Origin: Clavibacter sp. VKM Ac-2873 | GTDB taxonomy: Bacteria > Actinomycetota > Actinomycetes > Actinomycetales > Microbacteriaceae | Reading direction: 5' to 3' | NCBI RefSeq assembly: GCF_015351075.1 | Contig: NZ_JADKRS010000001.1 | Location: forward strand, 620,001-684,000 | DNA: 64,000 nt | In this document: positions 36,961 through 46,541 of the stretch, piece after piece | How the letters are laid out: each line of letters begins with the position of its first letter | Numbering within the stretch: the stretch's first letter is position 1 | Made by a program: the position numbers and the translations under genes | Notes under the pieces: generated by a model | The model's database searches: none | What the model was told of the DNA's origin: nothing | What the model saw: only the letters and a program-made list of their open reading frames with translations

Positions 36961-38130
36961 CTAGCGCGAGCCCCAGTCCCAGGACGGCGCGCTGAGGAGC
37001 CCCTGACCCTGCAGCACGGTCTCGCCGAGCGGCTTCTCCAGCACGAGCTCGCCCGTCTCCGCGTGCTCCGACACGGCCGCGGCCAGGCCAGGCGCGTGCG
37101 TGACCACCAGGATCTGCACCTCCCGCGACGCCGCCGCGATGAGCTCGCCGAGGGCGGGGAGCAGGTCCCGGTGCAGGCTCGTCTCCGGCTCGTTGAGCAC
37201 CATGAGCTCGGGCGGCTCCGTCGTGAGGAGGGCCGCCGTGAGCATGAGCATCCGCAGCGTGCCGTCCGAGAGCTCCGCGGCGTCGAGCACCCGCAGCATG
37301 CCCGGCTGCCGGAGCCCGAGCGACAGGACGCCGTCCTGGGAGCGGACCACGATCGTCGACCCGGGGAACGCGCGGTCGACGAGCGCGTCGAGCGCATCGC
37401 CGTTCCCCCACTCCCGGATGGTCTGCACGGCGGCCGCCAGGTCCGAGCCATCGCTGGCGAGGACGGGCGTGCGCGTGCCGACCCGGGGCCGGCGGGCCGG
37501 CGCGTCGACGTCCGTCCGCAGGTGGTCGTAGAAGCGCCAGCCGCTCATGCGCCGCCGGAGGATCATCGCCTCCGGGCTGGTGACCGCGTCGGCCACCTCG
37601 CTGAGGACGCTGAGGTGCGCAGGGACCAGCGCCGGCACGTGCATCCACTCGCCGGCCTCGTCGCGCACGCGGACGTCCTGCCAGCGGCGCTCCAGCACCA
37701 GCGAGCGGGGGCGCGCGACCGGCCCGCTGAACAGCAGCTCGCGCTTGATCTCCGGGTCGCGGGCGAACATGCTGGCTCGCGGGTCCCGCTGCGGGATGCC
37801 GAGGTCGACGAGGTAGCCGAGCTCGTCGCCCGCGAAGCCGAGCCGGAGGGCGATCGGCCCCTTCCGCATCGTGCCCTGCACCTCGTGGTCGCCGTCGCGC
37901 ATGGCCCGGCTCAGCCCCTCGGGCCCGGCCCAGAGCACGGCCTCGAGGCCGCCCTCGCGGGCCAGCGCCCCCACGGCTCCGCCCTGCGCCATGTCGGCGA
38001 TGAGGCGGAGCGCCCGGTACACGTTGGACTTGCCGCTGCCGTTGGCGCCCGTGACGACGTCCAGGCCGGTGAGGGGCAGGGCGAGGTCGCGGACGGAACG
38101 GTAGCCGGAGACGGCGAGGGTGCGGATCAT
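36961..38130 (-). CDS. AAA family ATPase (SMC/RecF-like, COG4637 type)
   Basis: A 389-residue ATPase. It begins IRTLAVSGYRSVRDLALPLTGLDVVTGANGSGKSNVYRAL with Walker A GANGSGKS. It ends with a signature-like segment (LSDGTLRMLMLTAALLT), Walker B ELMVLNEPETSLHRDLLPAL and VVTHAPGLA. The Asn in LNEPE instead of the usual Asp is characteristic of this predicted-ATPase group. There are no nuclease or toxin domains and no partner gene, so it is a free-standing member rather than part of a recognised defence system. GAGGGT lies six bases upstream of the ATG. Cellular role is unknown. Confidence 0.88.
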   Translation of the reverse strand: MIRTLAVSGYRSVRDLALPLTGLDVVTGANGSGKSNVYRALRLIADMAQGGAVGALAREGGLEAVLWAGPEGLSRAMRDGDHEVQGTMRKGPIALRLGFAGDELGYLVDLGIPQRDPRASMFARDPEIKRELLFSGPVARPRSLVLERRWQDVRVRDEAGEWMHVPALVPAHLSVLSEVADAVTSPEAMILRRRMSGWRFYDHLRTDVDAPARRPRVGTRTPVLASDGSDLAAAVQTIREWGNGDALDALVDRAFPGSTIVVRSQDGVLSLGLRQPGMLRVLDAAELSDGTLRMLMLTAALLTTEPPELMVLNEPETSLHRDLLPALGELIAAASREVQILVVTHAPGLAAAVSEHAETGELVLEKPLGETVLQGQGLLSAPSWDWGSR

Positions 38131-38136
38131 GCCGCG

Positions 38137-38142
38137 ACCCTC
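38137..38142 (-). promoter_or_regulatory. -10-like box GAGGGT before the AAA ATPase
   Basis: GAGGGT on the minus strand, six bases, then ATG at 38130. Confidence 0.35.
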
Positions 38143-38184
38143 CCACGCACCGCCGACACGCGCCTGCGCGGCCGGGGGCGCGGG

Positions 38185-39204
38185 TCAGGAGCCCTGCGGG
38201 ACCCGCACGGTCAGGCCGCCGGGCAGCACCTGGATCTTGAAGCCGACGGCGCGGCCGAAGGGATCGCCGTCGAGCTCGATGTCCTCCTCCTTCTCGAGGC
38301 GGACCACGACCTCCTCGGCGGTGCGGTACTCGAGCGCGCGCACCTCCTTCTCCGGGCCCATCAGGCGCCGACCCGCGGCGGTGCGGCGGACGACCCCGTT
38401 CTCCCACGCGACCTTGACCCAGATCTGGATCCAGCCGAACAGGCCCTCGGGGCGCATCAGCACGACGTCGAGGATGCCGTCGTCGACCGCCGCGTCCGGC
38501 AGCAGCAGGATGTTCGCGGGCAGCGATCCGCAGTTCCCGACGATGAGCGTGTGCGCGCGGCGACGGTGGACGCTGCGCCCGTCGAGGCGGTAGCGCAGGC
38601 GGAGCTGGTCCTTGTCGCGGAGCGCCTTGAATATCGCGTCGACGTAGGCGAGCCAGCCGACGCGCTTCTTCAGCTCCGAATCGGTGTTCGCGAGCATCTT
38701 CGCGTCGATGCCGACGCCCGCCATCACGACGAACACGTGCTTGTCGCGGGTCTCGTCCTCGCGGAGGATCTCGATCGACGCGAGGTCGACCGTGCGGTCG
38801 TGCCCGGAGAACGCGGCCTCGAGGGAGTGCTCGACGTCGTTGAGGGTGAGCTTGAGGTTGCGGGCCAGCAGGTTGCCGGTGCCGGAGGGCAGGAGGCCGA
38901 GCGAGACCCCGGACCCGGACATCCCCTCGGCGACCGCGCGGACGGTGCCGTCGCCGCCGGCCGCGATCACCATGTCGACGTCGTGCGACAGGGCCTCCTC
39001 CGCGGCGCCCTTGCCCGGGTCGTCCTCGCTGGTCTCGAACCAGAGGGTCTCCTGCCAGCCGGCCGCGCCCGCCGCGTGCGCGACCTTCGTCCGCAGCGAC
39101 GGGAGGTCGACCTTGATGGGGTTGTAGACGATGGCGGCGCGGCGGCCCGACCCGTCGGTGGGCGCGGGCGAGGGTGCGGAGGCGGGGGTGGAGGTCGTCA
39201 TCAT
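38185..39204 (-). CDS. Diacylglycerol kinase-family lipid kinase (DagK/YegS-like)
   Basis: A 339-residue protein with the DAGK catalytic domain: RRAAIVYNPIKVDLPSLR, the nucleotide-binding motif VIAAGGDGTVRAVAEGM (GGDGT), and SLGLLPSGTGNLLARNL. The C-terminal beta-sandwich lobe ends EEVVVRLEKEEDIELDGDPF, which includes the conserved DGDP. The family phosphorylates diacylglycerol, sphingoid or related lipids with ATP, recycling lipid from membrane polymer synthesis. The start is probably one of two adjacent ATGs (39204/39201). TAGGGT lies a few bases upstream, so it may also be leaderless. Confidence 0.92.
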   Translation of the reverse strand: MMTTSTPASAPSPAPTDGSGRRAAIVYNPIKVDLPSLRTKVAHAAGAAGWQETLWFETSEDDPGKGAAEEALSHDVDMVIAAGGDGTVRAVAEGMSGSGVSLGLLPSGTGNLLARNLKLTLNDVEHSLEAAFSGHDRTVDLASIEILREDETRDKHVFVVMAGVGIDAKMLANTDSELKKRVGWLAYVDAIFKALRDKDQLRLRYRLDGRSVHRRRAHTLIVGNCGSLPANILLLPDAAVDDGILDVVLMRPEGLFGWIQIWVKVAWENGVVRRTAAGRRLMGPEKEVRALEYRTAEEVVVRLEKEEDIELDGDPFGRAVGFKIQVLPGGLTVRVPQGS

Positions 39205-39275
39205 GGTCACCCTACCGACGCGCGCGGTCGGCGAGGGGTCCGGGAGGCGCTGCGTGGGCCCGCTGTCCGGGAGAC

Positions 39276-39316
39276 GACGATGCCGACCCGCGCGCGGGGC
39301 GCGGGTCGGCATCGTC
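39276..39316 (-). terminator. 18-bp perfect hairpin terminator after the BCCT gene
   Basis: Bases 39276-39293 pair perfectly with 39299-39316 around a five-base loop (GCGGG). The hairpin lies 16 bases past the BCCT stop codon and ahead of the lipid kinase gene, separating the two transcripts. Confidence 0.85.
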
Positions 39317-39331
39317 ATCGTGATCCGGTCG

Positions 39332-41200
39332 TCAGGAGCGCCGGGCCTCGTCCTCGTCGCCGAGGGGCTCGCGGACCTCCGCGTCGTCCGGGTCGACGGG
39401 GTCGACCGAGAGCTGGAAGTGGTCGCCGTGCTGCTCGACGCCGTTCACGACGGCGTCGCGCATCATCTCGACCGCGACCTGGCGGCGCACGATGAGCGGA
39501 TCCGTGCGCAGCTCCTTCCAGAGCGCATAGCAGGCCACGAGCATCACGATCACGAACGGCAGCGAGGCCACGACCGTGAGGTTCTGCAGGCCGGTGAGGG
39601 CCTCCGTGCCTCCCCCTCCGATGGCGAGCATGATCGCGGCGACCGCACCCATGACGACGCCCCAGCAGATGACGACCTTCCGGCTCGGGTGGAGCGCGCC
39701 GCGCTGCGACAGCGTCCCCATCACGATCGACGCGGAGTCGGCGCCCGAGACGAAGAAGATCGCCACGAGCACCATCACGAGGACCGTGCTGACGCTGGCC
39801 AGCGGGTAGTGGTTGAGCAGCTGGAACAGCGTGTTGTCGCTGACCACGGCGCCGTCGACGGTCATGTCGCCGTCGGTCTGCTGCGCGTGGATGGCGGACC
39901 CGCCGAAGATCGAGAACCAGATGAGGGCCACGATGCTGGGCGCGAGGAGCACGCCGACCACGAACTCGCGGATGGTGCGGCCGCGGCTGATGCGCGCGAT
40001 GAACATGCCGACGAACGGCGTCCACGAGATCCACCAGGCCCAGTAGAAGACGGTCCAGCTGGAGAGCCAGGCGCTCATCTCGTCGCCGCCGGTCGCCGCG
40101 GTGCGCGACGCCATCTCGGTCATGTCGCCGAGGTACGCGCCGAGCGTGGCGGGGATGAGGTTCAGGATCAGGAGCGTCGGGCCGACGACGAACACGAACA
40201 CGGCCAGGACGACGGCGAGCACCATGTTGATGTTCGACAGCCACTGGATGCCGCGGGCGATGCCCGAGACGGCCGAGAAGATGAACGCGATCGTGAGGAC
40301 GACGATGATGCCGATGAGGAGCGGGGCCGTCGCCTCGTCCACCCAGCCGTTGAACTCCAGGCCCGCGCCGATCTGCGTGGCGCCGATGCCGAGCGAGGCC
40401 GCCGAGCCGAAGAGCGTGGCGAAGATCGCGAGCATGTCGATGACGCGGCCCGCCCAGCCCTCGGTGCGCTTCGTGCCGAGCAGCGGCTGGAAGATGGAGG
40501 AGAAGAGCTGCTTGCGTCCCTTGCGGAAGGTGCCGTAGCCGATCGCGATGCCGGCGACCGCGTAGATCGCCCACGGGTGCAGGCCCCAGTGGAACATCGC
40601 GGTGGCCATGGCCGTGCGGATCGCCGCCTCCGACTCCGGCTGCGTGGTGCCGGGCGGCGGGCTGACGAAGAAGCTGAGCGGCTCGGCGGCGCCGAAGAAC
40701 ATCAGGCCGATGCCCATTCCCGCGCTGAACATCATCGCGATCCAGGAGACCGTCTTGAACTGCGGCTTCTCGTCGTCCGCGCCCAGCTTGATGCGGCCGT
40801 AGCGGCTCGCGGCCAGCCAGATGACGAAGATCACGAAGAAGCTCGCGGCGAGCACGAACAGCCAGCCGGTCTGGTTGATGACCCAGCTCTGCGCGGTGCC
40901 GGAGATCGTCGCGAGGCCGTCGGTGCTCACGATGCCCCAGACGACGAAGCCGACCGCGAGGACGGCCGTGACGCCGAAGACGAGGCGGTCGATCTTCGGG
41001 TGCTCGGGCTCGTACAGGTCGACGGACCCGGTGAACCTGGCCTCGAGGAGACGGTGGTCGGAGTGGTCGCGGCGCGGCGGCCGGGATCCGTCGGGACCCG
41101 ATCTGCGCTTCGGGACCAGACGGTCGAGGAGGCGTTCTGCGGACGTGCGCGTGGAGGTCATGGAGGGGATGGGCTCCTGTGGGCTCGTATTCCTGGGCAT
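39332..41200 (-). CDS. BCCT-family betaine/carnitine/choline transporter
   Basis: A 622-residue transporter with 12 predicted helices and charged cytoplasmic tails. The Trp-rich family signature is present in FYWAWWISWTPFVGMFIARISRGRTIREF. GAAEPLSFFVSPP and GMHFxxHWGLHPW-like MFHWGLHPWAIYAVAGIAIGY also match BCCT carriers. These take up glycine betaine or related osmolytes with sodium or protons. The C-terminal ~70-residue charged tail may sense osmolarity, as in BetP. ATG 41161 (MTSTRTSAERL) is an alternative start giving 609 residues; neither has an ideal ribosome site. Confidence 0.94.
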   Translation of the reverse strand: MPRNTSPQEPIPSMTSTRTSAERLLDRLVPKRRSGPDGSRPPRRDHSDHRLLEARFTGSVDLYEPEHPKIDRLVFGVTAVLAVGFVVWGIVSTDGLATISGTAQSWVINQTGWLFVLAASFFVIFVIWLAASRYGRIKLGADDEKPQFKTVSWIAMMFSAGMGIGLMFFGAAEPLSFFVSPPPGTTQPESEAAIRTAMATAMFHWGLHPWAIYAVAGIAIGYGTFRKGRKQLFSSIFQPLLGTKRTEGWAGRVIDMLAIFATLFGSAASLGIGATQIGAGLEFNGWVDEATAPLLIGIIVVLTIAFIFSAVSGIARGIQWLSNINMVLAVVLAVFVFVVGPTLLILNLIPATLGAYLGDMTEMASRTAATGGDEMSAWLSSWTVFYWAWWISWTPFVGMFIARISRGRTIREFVVGVLLAPSIVALIWFSIFGGSAIHAQQTDGDMTVDGAVVSDNTLFQLLNHYPLASVSTVLVMVLVAIFFVSGADSASIVMGTLSQRGALHPSRKVVICWGVVMGAVAAIMLAIGGGGTEALTGLQNLTVVASLPFVIVMLVACYALWKELRTDPLIVRRQVAVEMMRDAVVNGVEQHGDHFQLSVDPVDPDDAEVREPLGDEDEARRS

Positions 41201-41297
41201 CGCCCGCAGGGGTCCCGCGAGCGACCGGCCGAGTCTAGGCGGCGAGCGCCGAATCTGCCGATTCGCCCGTCGGCCTTGCCATCGGCTATGGCGAGGG

Positions 41298-42944
<1,647 letters not shown>

Positions 42945-43302
42945 GCGCGCTCCTCCTCCATCCGCCGTCGGGGGACGGCGTGGACCGAGCCTAGACCGGG
43001 CGGCCCGCGCAGCCCGGCGCGCGCCACGCTGAGGCTCCCGGCGGACCGTCCGCGGACAGCCCGCGTGCGCCCTTGAGCCGAAGCCGGGGCGGGCTTGCGG
43101 GAAAGCTCGGGGGGACTTGCGGATTGCCAGCGGGTGGCTTGAGACCGCTCCGTCAGAGTGATGCATGTCGAAGGAACACCGGGACGACACCGCGGGAGCG
43201 CCGCTGAGGCGCTGAAGCAGGACCGGAGACGACCGGCGGGACACCCACCCGCCGCCTCCCCATGAGCATGCGCGGCACACCGCGCGAAGAACAGGAAACC
43301 CC
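42945..43302. promoter_or_regulatory. Intergenic control region between orphan kinase and the SipW-substrate cluster
   Basis: This 358-base divergent gap holds the four-unit 22-bp array (43072-43159). TTGAGA in the last unit (43139) could be a -35, although no good -10 follows at 16-18 bases. A ~140-base leader with AGGAAA before the ATG at 43303 completes the region. No open frame with a ribosome site is seen. Confidence 0.5.
43072..43159 (+). repeat. Four diverged direct repeats with exact 22-bp period (CTTG-type sites)
   Basis: CTTG tetramers lie at 43072, 43094, 43116 and 43138, each 22 bases apart, two helical turns. The first seven bases are CTTGAGC, CTTGCGG, CTTGCGG and CTTGAGA. Units one and two agree at 14 of 22 bases, including a G-rich second half. 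This looks like a set of binding sites on one face of the helix just upstream of the first SipW substrate. Confidence 0.65.
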
Positions 43303-43848
43303 ATGAACAAGATCGTCTCCGGTGCCGTAGCAGGTGCCGCTGGAATCGTCCTCCTCCTCGGCGGCGCCGGCAGCTTCGCGCTGTGGAACGCCAACGCCAC
43401 GGTCGCGGCCTCCAGCGTCTCCTCCGGCAACCTGGCCATCGCCGCGGACAACGCGGGCGTCTGGACCGACATCACCAACGGCGGCAGCAAGGTCATCGAC
43501 CCCGCCACCTACCGCATCGTCCCGGGCAACGTCCTCCAGTACACGAGCGCCCTGACCGTCACGGCGACCGGCGACTCGCTCGCCGCGGACCTCACCTACA
43601 ACCCCGTCTCCATCACCGGCGACGCGGCGCTCAAGGCGGCCATCACCACCAAGCTCGACGTCACCTCGACCGACGCCAGCATCACCCCCGCCACCGCCGC
43701 GAACACCTTCACGGTCAAGCCCTCGACGGCCGCCTCCAAGGTGAACGTCGTCCTCACGGTGACCTTCCCCTCCGCCGCGACGACCGGCCAGAACGGCTCG
43801 CTCTCCTTCGACAAGCTCGCCTTCACGCTCACGCAGCGCGCGATCTAG
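43303..43848 (+). CDS. SipW-type signal peptide-containing secreted protein (TasA/camelysin-like), substrate 1
   Basis: A 181-residue protein. Its N-terminus, MNKIVSGAVAGAAGIVLLLG followed by GAGSFALWN, is the alternate-type signal peptide cut by SipW-like peptidases. The mature part is an all-beta, Thr/Ala/Val-rich domain (GNLAIAADNAGVWTDITNGG, TSALTVTATGDSLAADLTYNPVSITG, VNVVLTVTFPSAATTG). This composition resembles the TasA/camelysin group of secreted proteins, some of which polymerise into fibres. It has its own upstream array and its own terminator, so it can be expressed separately from, and more strongly than, the downstream genes. Confidence 0.85.
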   Translation: MNKIVSGAVAGAAGIVLLLGGAGSFALWNANATVAASSVSSGNLAIAADNAGVWTDITNGGSKVIDPATYRIVPGNVLQYTSALTVTATGDSLAADLTYNPVSITGDAALKAAITTKLDVTSTDASITPATAANTFTVKPSTAASKVNVVLTVTFPSAATTGQNGSLSFDKLAFTLTQRAI

Positions 43849-43858
43849 TCCCGCGTCT

Positions 43859-43893
43859 CCCCTCCCCGCGGTGACGTCACCCGCGGGGAGGGG
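43859..43893 (+). terminator. 13-bp perfect hairpin after SipW substrate 1
   Basis: CCCCTCCCCGCGG at 43859-43871 pairs perfectly with 43881-43893. The nine-base loop is itself the palindrome TGACGTCA plus C. It lies 10 bases after the stop codon and should limit read-through into the next gene. Confidence 0.8.
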
Positions 43894-43909
43894 GCTCCAC
43901 CGCATCCCC

Positions 43910-43987
43910 CGCACGACCCCATCACGCACGACCCCCATCACGAACCACCCGCATCACGGACCACCCGCGACACGAACCGGAGCGACA
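43910..43987 (+). repeat. Five imperfect 15-16 bp tandem repeats before SipW substrate 2
   Basis: Units start at 43910, 43925, 43941, 43957 and 43973. The middle ones read CGCACGACCCCCATCA, CGAACCACCCGCATCA and CGGACCACCCGCGACA. They fill the whole spacer between the terminator and the ribosome site of the next gene. Confidence 0.75.
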
Positions 43988-43991
43988 CGAC

Positions 43992-44627
43992 ATGAGCACG
44001 AGGCAGGCACCCGCCCCCCGTCCCGCTCGTGGCCGTCGCTCCGCCGCGGCGCTCCCCCTCCACGGCCGCCGCTCGGCGCAGCCGGCCCGCCGCAGCCCCC
44101 TCCGCGCCGCCTGGCTCACCACCGGCCTCCTCACCGCGGTCGTCGTCGCCTCCCTCGCCGCCACCGGCGGCAGCTACGCCCTCTGGAACGGATCCGCGAA
44201 GGCCGCCCCGTCGGGCGTCACCAGCGGATCCAGCGGACTCGTCGTCACCCAGCAGGCCGCCCTCGACGTGACGAAGCTGCTCCCGGGCGACGGCACCGTC
44301 GGCGCCTTCACCGCGAAGAACACCGGCACGGTAGCCTTGGACGTGGCCATCTCCACGCAAGGCACCTCGTCGAACTCGGCCTTCCCGGGCGAGCTCTCGC
44401 TGCGCCTCGGACCCGTCGCGACGACGGCCGACTGCGTGCACGGCGCCACGACGTTCTCCGGCCGTCCCGGCCAGCTGCACACGCCCGCCGGATTCGTCCG
44501 CATCCAGCCCGGCGCCTCGTCGGTCGTCTGCACCGAGGTCGTGCTCGACAAGGACGCGCCCCAGTCCGTGCAGGGCTCCACCGCGCAGCTCGGGTTCACG
44601 CTCGTCGGGACCCAGGTGCAGCCGTGA
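43992..44627 (+). CDS. SipW-type signal peptide-containing secreted protein, substrate 2
   Basis: A 211-residue protein with an Arg/Pro-rich N-terminal extension (~37 residues). A hydrophobic segment (LTTGLLTAVVVASLAATGG) then leads into SYALWNGSAKA, the same ALWN-type SipW cleavage region as substrate 1. The mature domain is beta-rich (TVGAFTAKNTGTVALDVAIS, GFVRIQPGASSVVCTEVVLD) with two cysteines, DCVHG and VVCTE, that could form a disulfide. It precedes substrate 3 with a GTGA overlap. GGAG lies nine bases before the ATG. Confidence 0.82.
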   Translation: MSTRQAPAPRPARGRRSAAALPLHGRRSAQPARRSPLRAAWLTTGLLTAVVVASLAATGGSYALWNGSAKAAPSGVTSGSSGLVVTQQAALDVTKLLPGDGTVGAFTAKNTGTVALDVAISTQGTSSNSAFPGELSLRLGPVATTADCVHGATTFSGRPGQLHTPAGFVRIQPGASSVVCTEVVLDKDAPQSVQGSTAQLGFTLVGTQVQP

Positions 44628-45526
44628 CCCGCGCACGGCGCCGCCTCGGTCGCGCGCACGCGGCGCTCCTCGTGGGCCTCACCGTCCTCCTCGTCGGGCT
44701 CGGCGCCACCGCGGGTCACGCGCTCTGGGCGTCGACGACCACCGCGAAGACGAACGTCGCGAGCGCCACCGTCGCCGTGACCGAGAGCGGCTTCGACCGC
44801 CTCGCGGGCGAGCTCACGGCGAAGAGCCCCAGCCGCACCGCGGCCGTCGTCGTGACGAACACGGGATCCACCCGCGCCGCCTGGACCGGCACGATGACGG
44901 CGCCCACCTCGGCGCAGGACGACCAGTACTTCGCGCGCAACGTGCGCGTCGTCGCCTGGACCGCCGTCGGATCCGGCTGCACGGCTTCCACCGCCATCGG
45001 CCCGGACGCCTCCACCGCCAACTGGGTGGTCCCGCCCACCCTCTCCGGGACCCTGTCGGCGGGTGCCGCCGTCACCTGGTGCGTGCGCACCACCGCGACC
45101 GCGTTCCCCACGGCCGCCGCCTCCGTCACGGCCACGCTCACGACGGTCCTCGGATCCGGCAGCTGGACCGGCCGCGACACCGCCTCCGCCCGGCAGACCA
45201 CGCCCGCGCCCGCCGTCACGGGCGGCTTCAGCTGCCAGCCCACCGACGGCGACTGGTACGTCTTCGTGAGCTGGGACACCTCGGTCGCGCCCTCCTCCTC
45301 CAACTACGGCGTGATGGTCAACGGCACGCGCATCGCCACGTCGCAGGGCTCGTACGGCAAGGCCGCCATCACGCGCGACCAGGTGCCGTCGACGCTCGCG
45401 GCCGACGGCCAGGTGCCGGTCTCCGTCGACCTCCTCGACGGCAACGGCGCGAAGGTGCGCCAGGTCGCGAACGGCACGGTCGTCGCCTTCCCGCAGAGCG
45501 GCGCGCGCGGCTTCCGCTGCTCCTGA
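44624..45526 (+). CDS. SipW-type signal peptide-containing secreted protein with C-terminal Ig/Fn3-like region, substrate 3
   Basis: A 300-residue protein from a GTG overlapping the previous stop. The signal region ALLVGLTVLLVGLGATAGHA ends in LWASTTTAK, a third version of the SipW cleavage motif. A beta-rich first domain (about residues 35-180) contains AAVVVTNTGSTRAAWTGTM and a Cys pair. A second domain begins near GGFSCQPTDGDWYVFVSWDTS and runs to the C-terminus, with an Fn3/Ig-like pattern. The end (GARGFRCS) has a Cys that may pair with FSCQ. Probably a larger or capping component secreted together with substrate 2. Confidence 0.82.
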   Translation: MTRARRRLGRAHAALLVGLTVLLVGLGATAGHALWASTTTAKTNVASATVAVTESGFDRLAGELTAKSPSRTAAVVVTNTGSTRAAWTGTMTAPTSAQDDQYFARNVRVVAWTAVGSGCTASTAIGPDASTANWVVPPTLSGTLSAGAAVTWCVRTTATAFPTAAASVTATLTTVLGSGSWTGRDTASARQTTPAPAVTGGFSCQPTDGDWYVFVSWDTSVAPSSSNYGVMVNGTRIATSQGSYGKAAITRDQVPSTLAADGQVPVSVDLLDGNGAKVRQVANGTVVAFPQSGARGFRCS

Positions 45527-45528
45527 CA

Positions 45529-45555
45529 CCGACCACCCGATCCGGACCACCGACC
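45529..45555 (+). repeat. Echo of the spacer repeat before the SipW peptidase gene
   Basis: The 29-base gap contains CGACCACCCGATC followed by CGGACCACCGACC and then the ATG. These match the CGGACCACCCG core of the tandem repeats at 43910-43987. No conventional Shine-Dalgarno sequence is present here. Confidence 0.5.
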
Positions 45556-46356
45556 ATGCCCCGCCTCCTCCCCCGCCGCCGCGCACGGCACGGCGACGCC
45601 CTCGGGCGCCCCGCGGACGACCTCGCCCCCGTCGAGCTCGAGGCCGGCACCCGGCCGCGCGGCGGCGTCCGGCAGCTCGCCCGTTCGGCGGCCGTGGGGC
45701 TCAGCGTCGGGATCCTGCTGCTCGTCATCGGGCTCGCGGCCGTGCTGCTCGTGGTGCCGAAGGTCTCGGGATCCGTGCCGCTGACGATCCTCACGCAGTC
45801 GATGGAGCCGACGCTCCCGCCGGGCACGCTCATCGTGGTGCGGCCCGTCGACCCCGACGCGCTGGAGGTCGGCGACGTCGCGACGTACCAGATCCGCTCG
45901 GGCGACCCGGCGGTCATCACGCACCGCATCACCGCCATCTCGTCCGCCTCGGACGGCACGCGCTCCTTCACCTTCCAGGGCGACAACAACGCGTCACCCG
46001 ACTCGCTGCCCGTCACCCCGGGACAGATACAGGGCGAGGTCTGGTACTCGGTGCCGCTCGTCGGCTGGGCGAACCAGGCCGTGAACGGGCAGGCCCGCAG
46101 CTGGATCATCCCGGCCGCGGCGGTCGCGCTCATCGCCTACGCGGCGGTCACGATCATCACGGGCGCCGTGCAGACCCGGCGCAGGCGCCGCGCCTCGGCC
46201 GCCGCGGACGTCGTGGCCGAGGGCGACCACGTGCACTCCGACGCGATGGCCGAGGGGGTAGCCGAGGCCGCCCGGGCCGATCCGTCGCACCCGGGCGTCG
46301 ACGCGGCCCCGACCGCGGCCGCCACCCCGCGACCCCGCGGACGCCACCGCGGCTGA
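45556..46356 (+). CDS. sipW: SipW-type signal peptidase I
   Basis: A 266-residue membrane peptidase. After a ~45-residue cytoplasmic tail comes helix VGLSVGILLLVIGLAAVLLVV. The catalytic Ser is in LTILTQSMEPTLPPGTLIVVRP. The second catalytic residue is a His in PAVITHRITAI rather than the Lys of ordinary bacterial signal peptidases. The D/G-rich box is FTFQGDNNASPDSLPVTPGQIQGEVW. A second helix (IIPAAAVALIAYAAVTIITG) follows near residue 185, then a charged tail. Ser-His signal peptidases are the SipW/archaeal-ER class. It lies directly after its three likely substrates. Confidence 0.93.
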   Translation: MPRLLPRRRARHGDALGRPADDLAPVELEAGTRPRGGVRQLARSAAVGLSVGILLLVIGLAAVLLVVPKVSGSVPLTILTQSMEPTLPPGTLIVVRPVDPDALEVGDVATYQIRSGDPAVITHRITAISSASDGTRSFTFQGDNNASPDSLPVTPGQIQGEVWYSVPLVGWANQAVNGQARSWIIPAAAVALIAYAAVTIITGAVQTRRRRRASAAADVVAEGDHVHSDAMAEGVAEAARADPSHPGVDAAPTAAATPRPRGRHRG

Positions 46357-46541
46357 TCAGATGCGGCGGCCCTCGGGCCCCTCGTCGAAGAGGAGGATCG
46401 GTCGACCGTCCTCCTCGCGCTCGACCACCTGAAGCGGTCAGCGGCACCGCCTCCGGCGGGCGGCCCGCCAGCCCCCGGACGACGGACGGCCCGACCGCCC
46501 CGCGTGGGGTCGGCCGGGCCGCGTGCCGTGCGCGTCGCGGG

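Noticed and set aside
36961-38130. AAA ATPase as part of an anti-phage system
   Set aside because: It stands alone, has no nuclease, toxin or TOPRIM domain and no partner gene. Its neighbours are lipid and osmolyte functions.
46357-46428. 23-codon minus-strand frame (GTG, VVEREEDGRPILLFDEGPEGRRI) between sipW and mmsB
   Set aside because: It reads like real protein, but it is tiny, lacks a ribosome site and is preceded by an in-frame stop. It could be a gene remnant; not enough to annotate.
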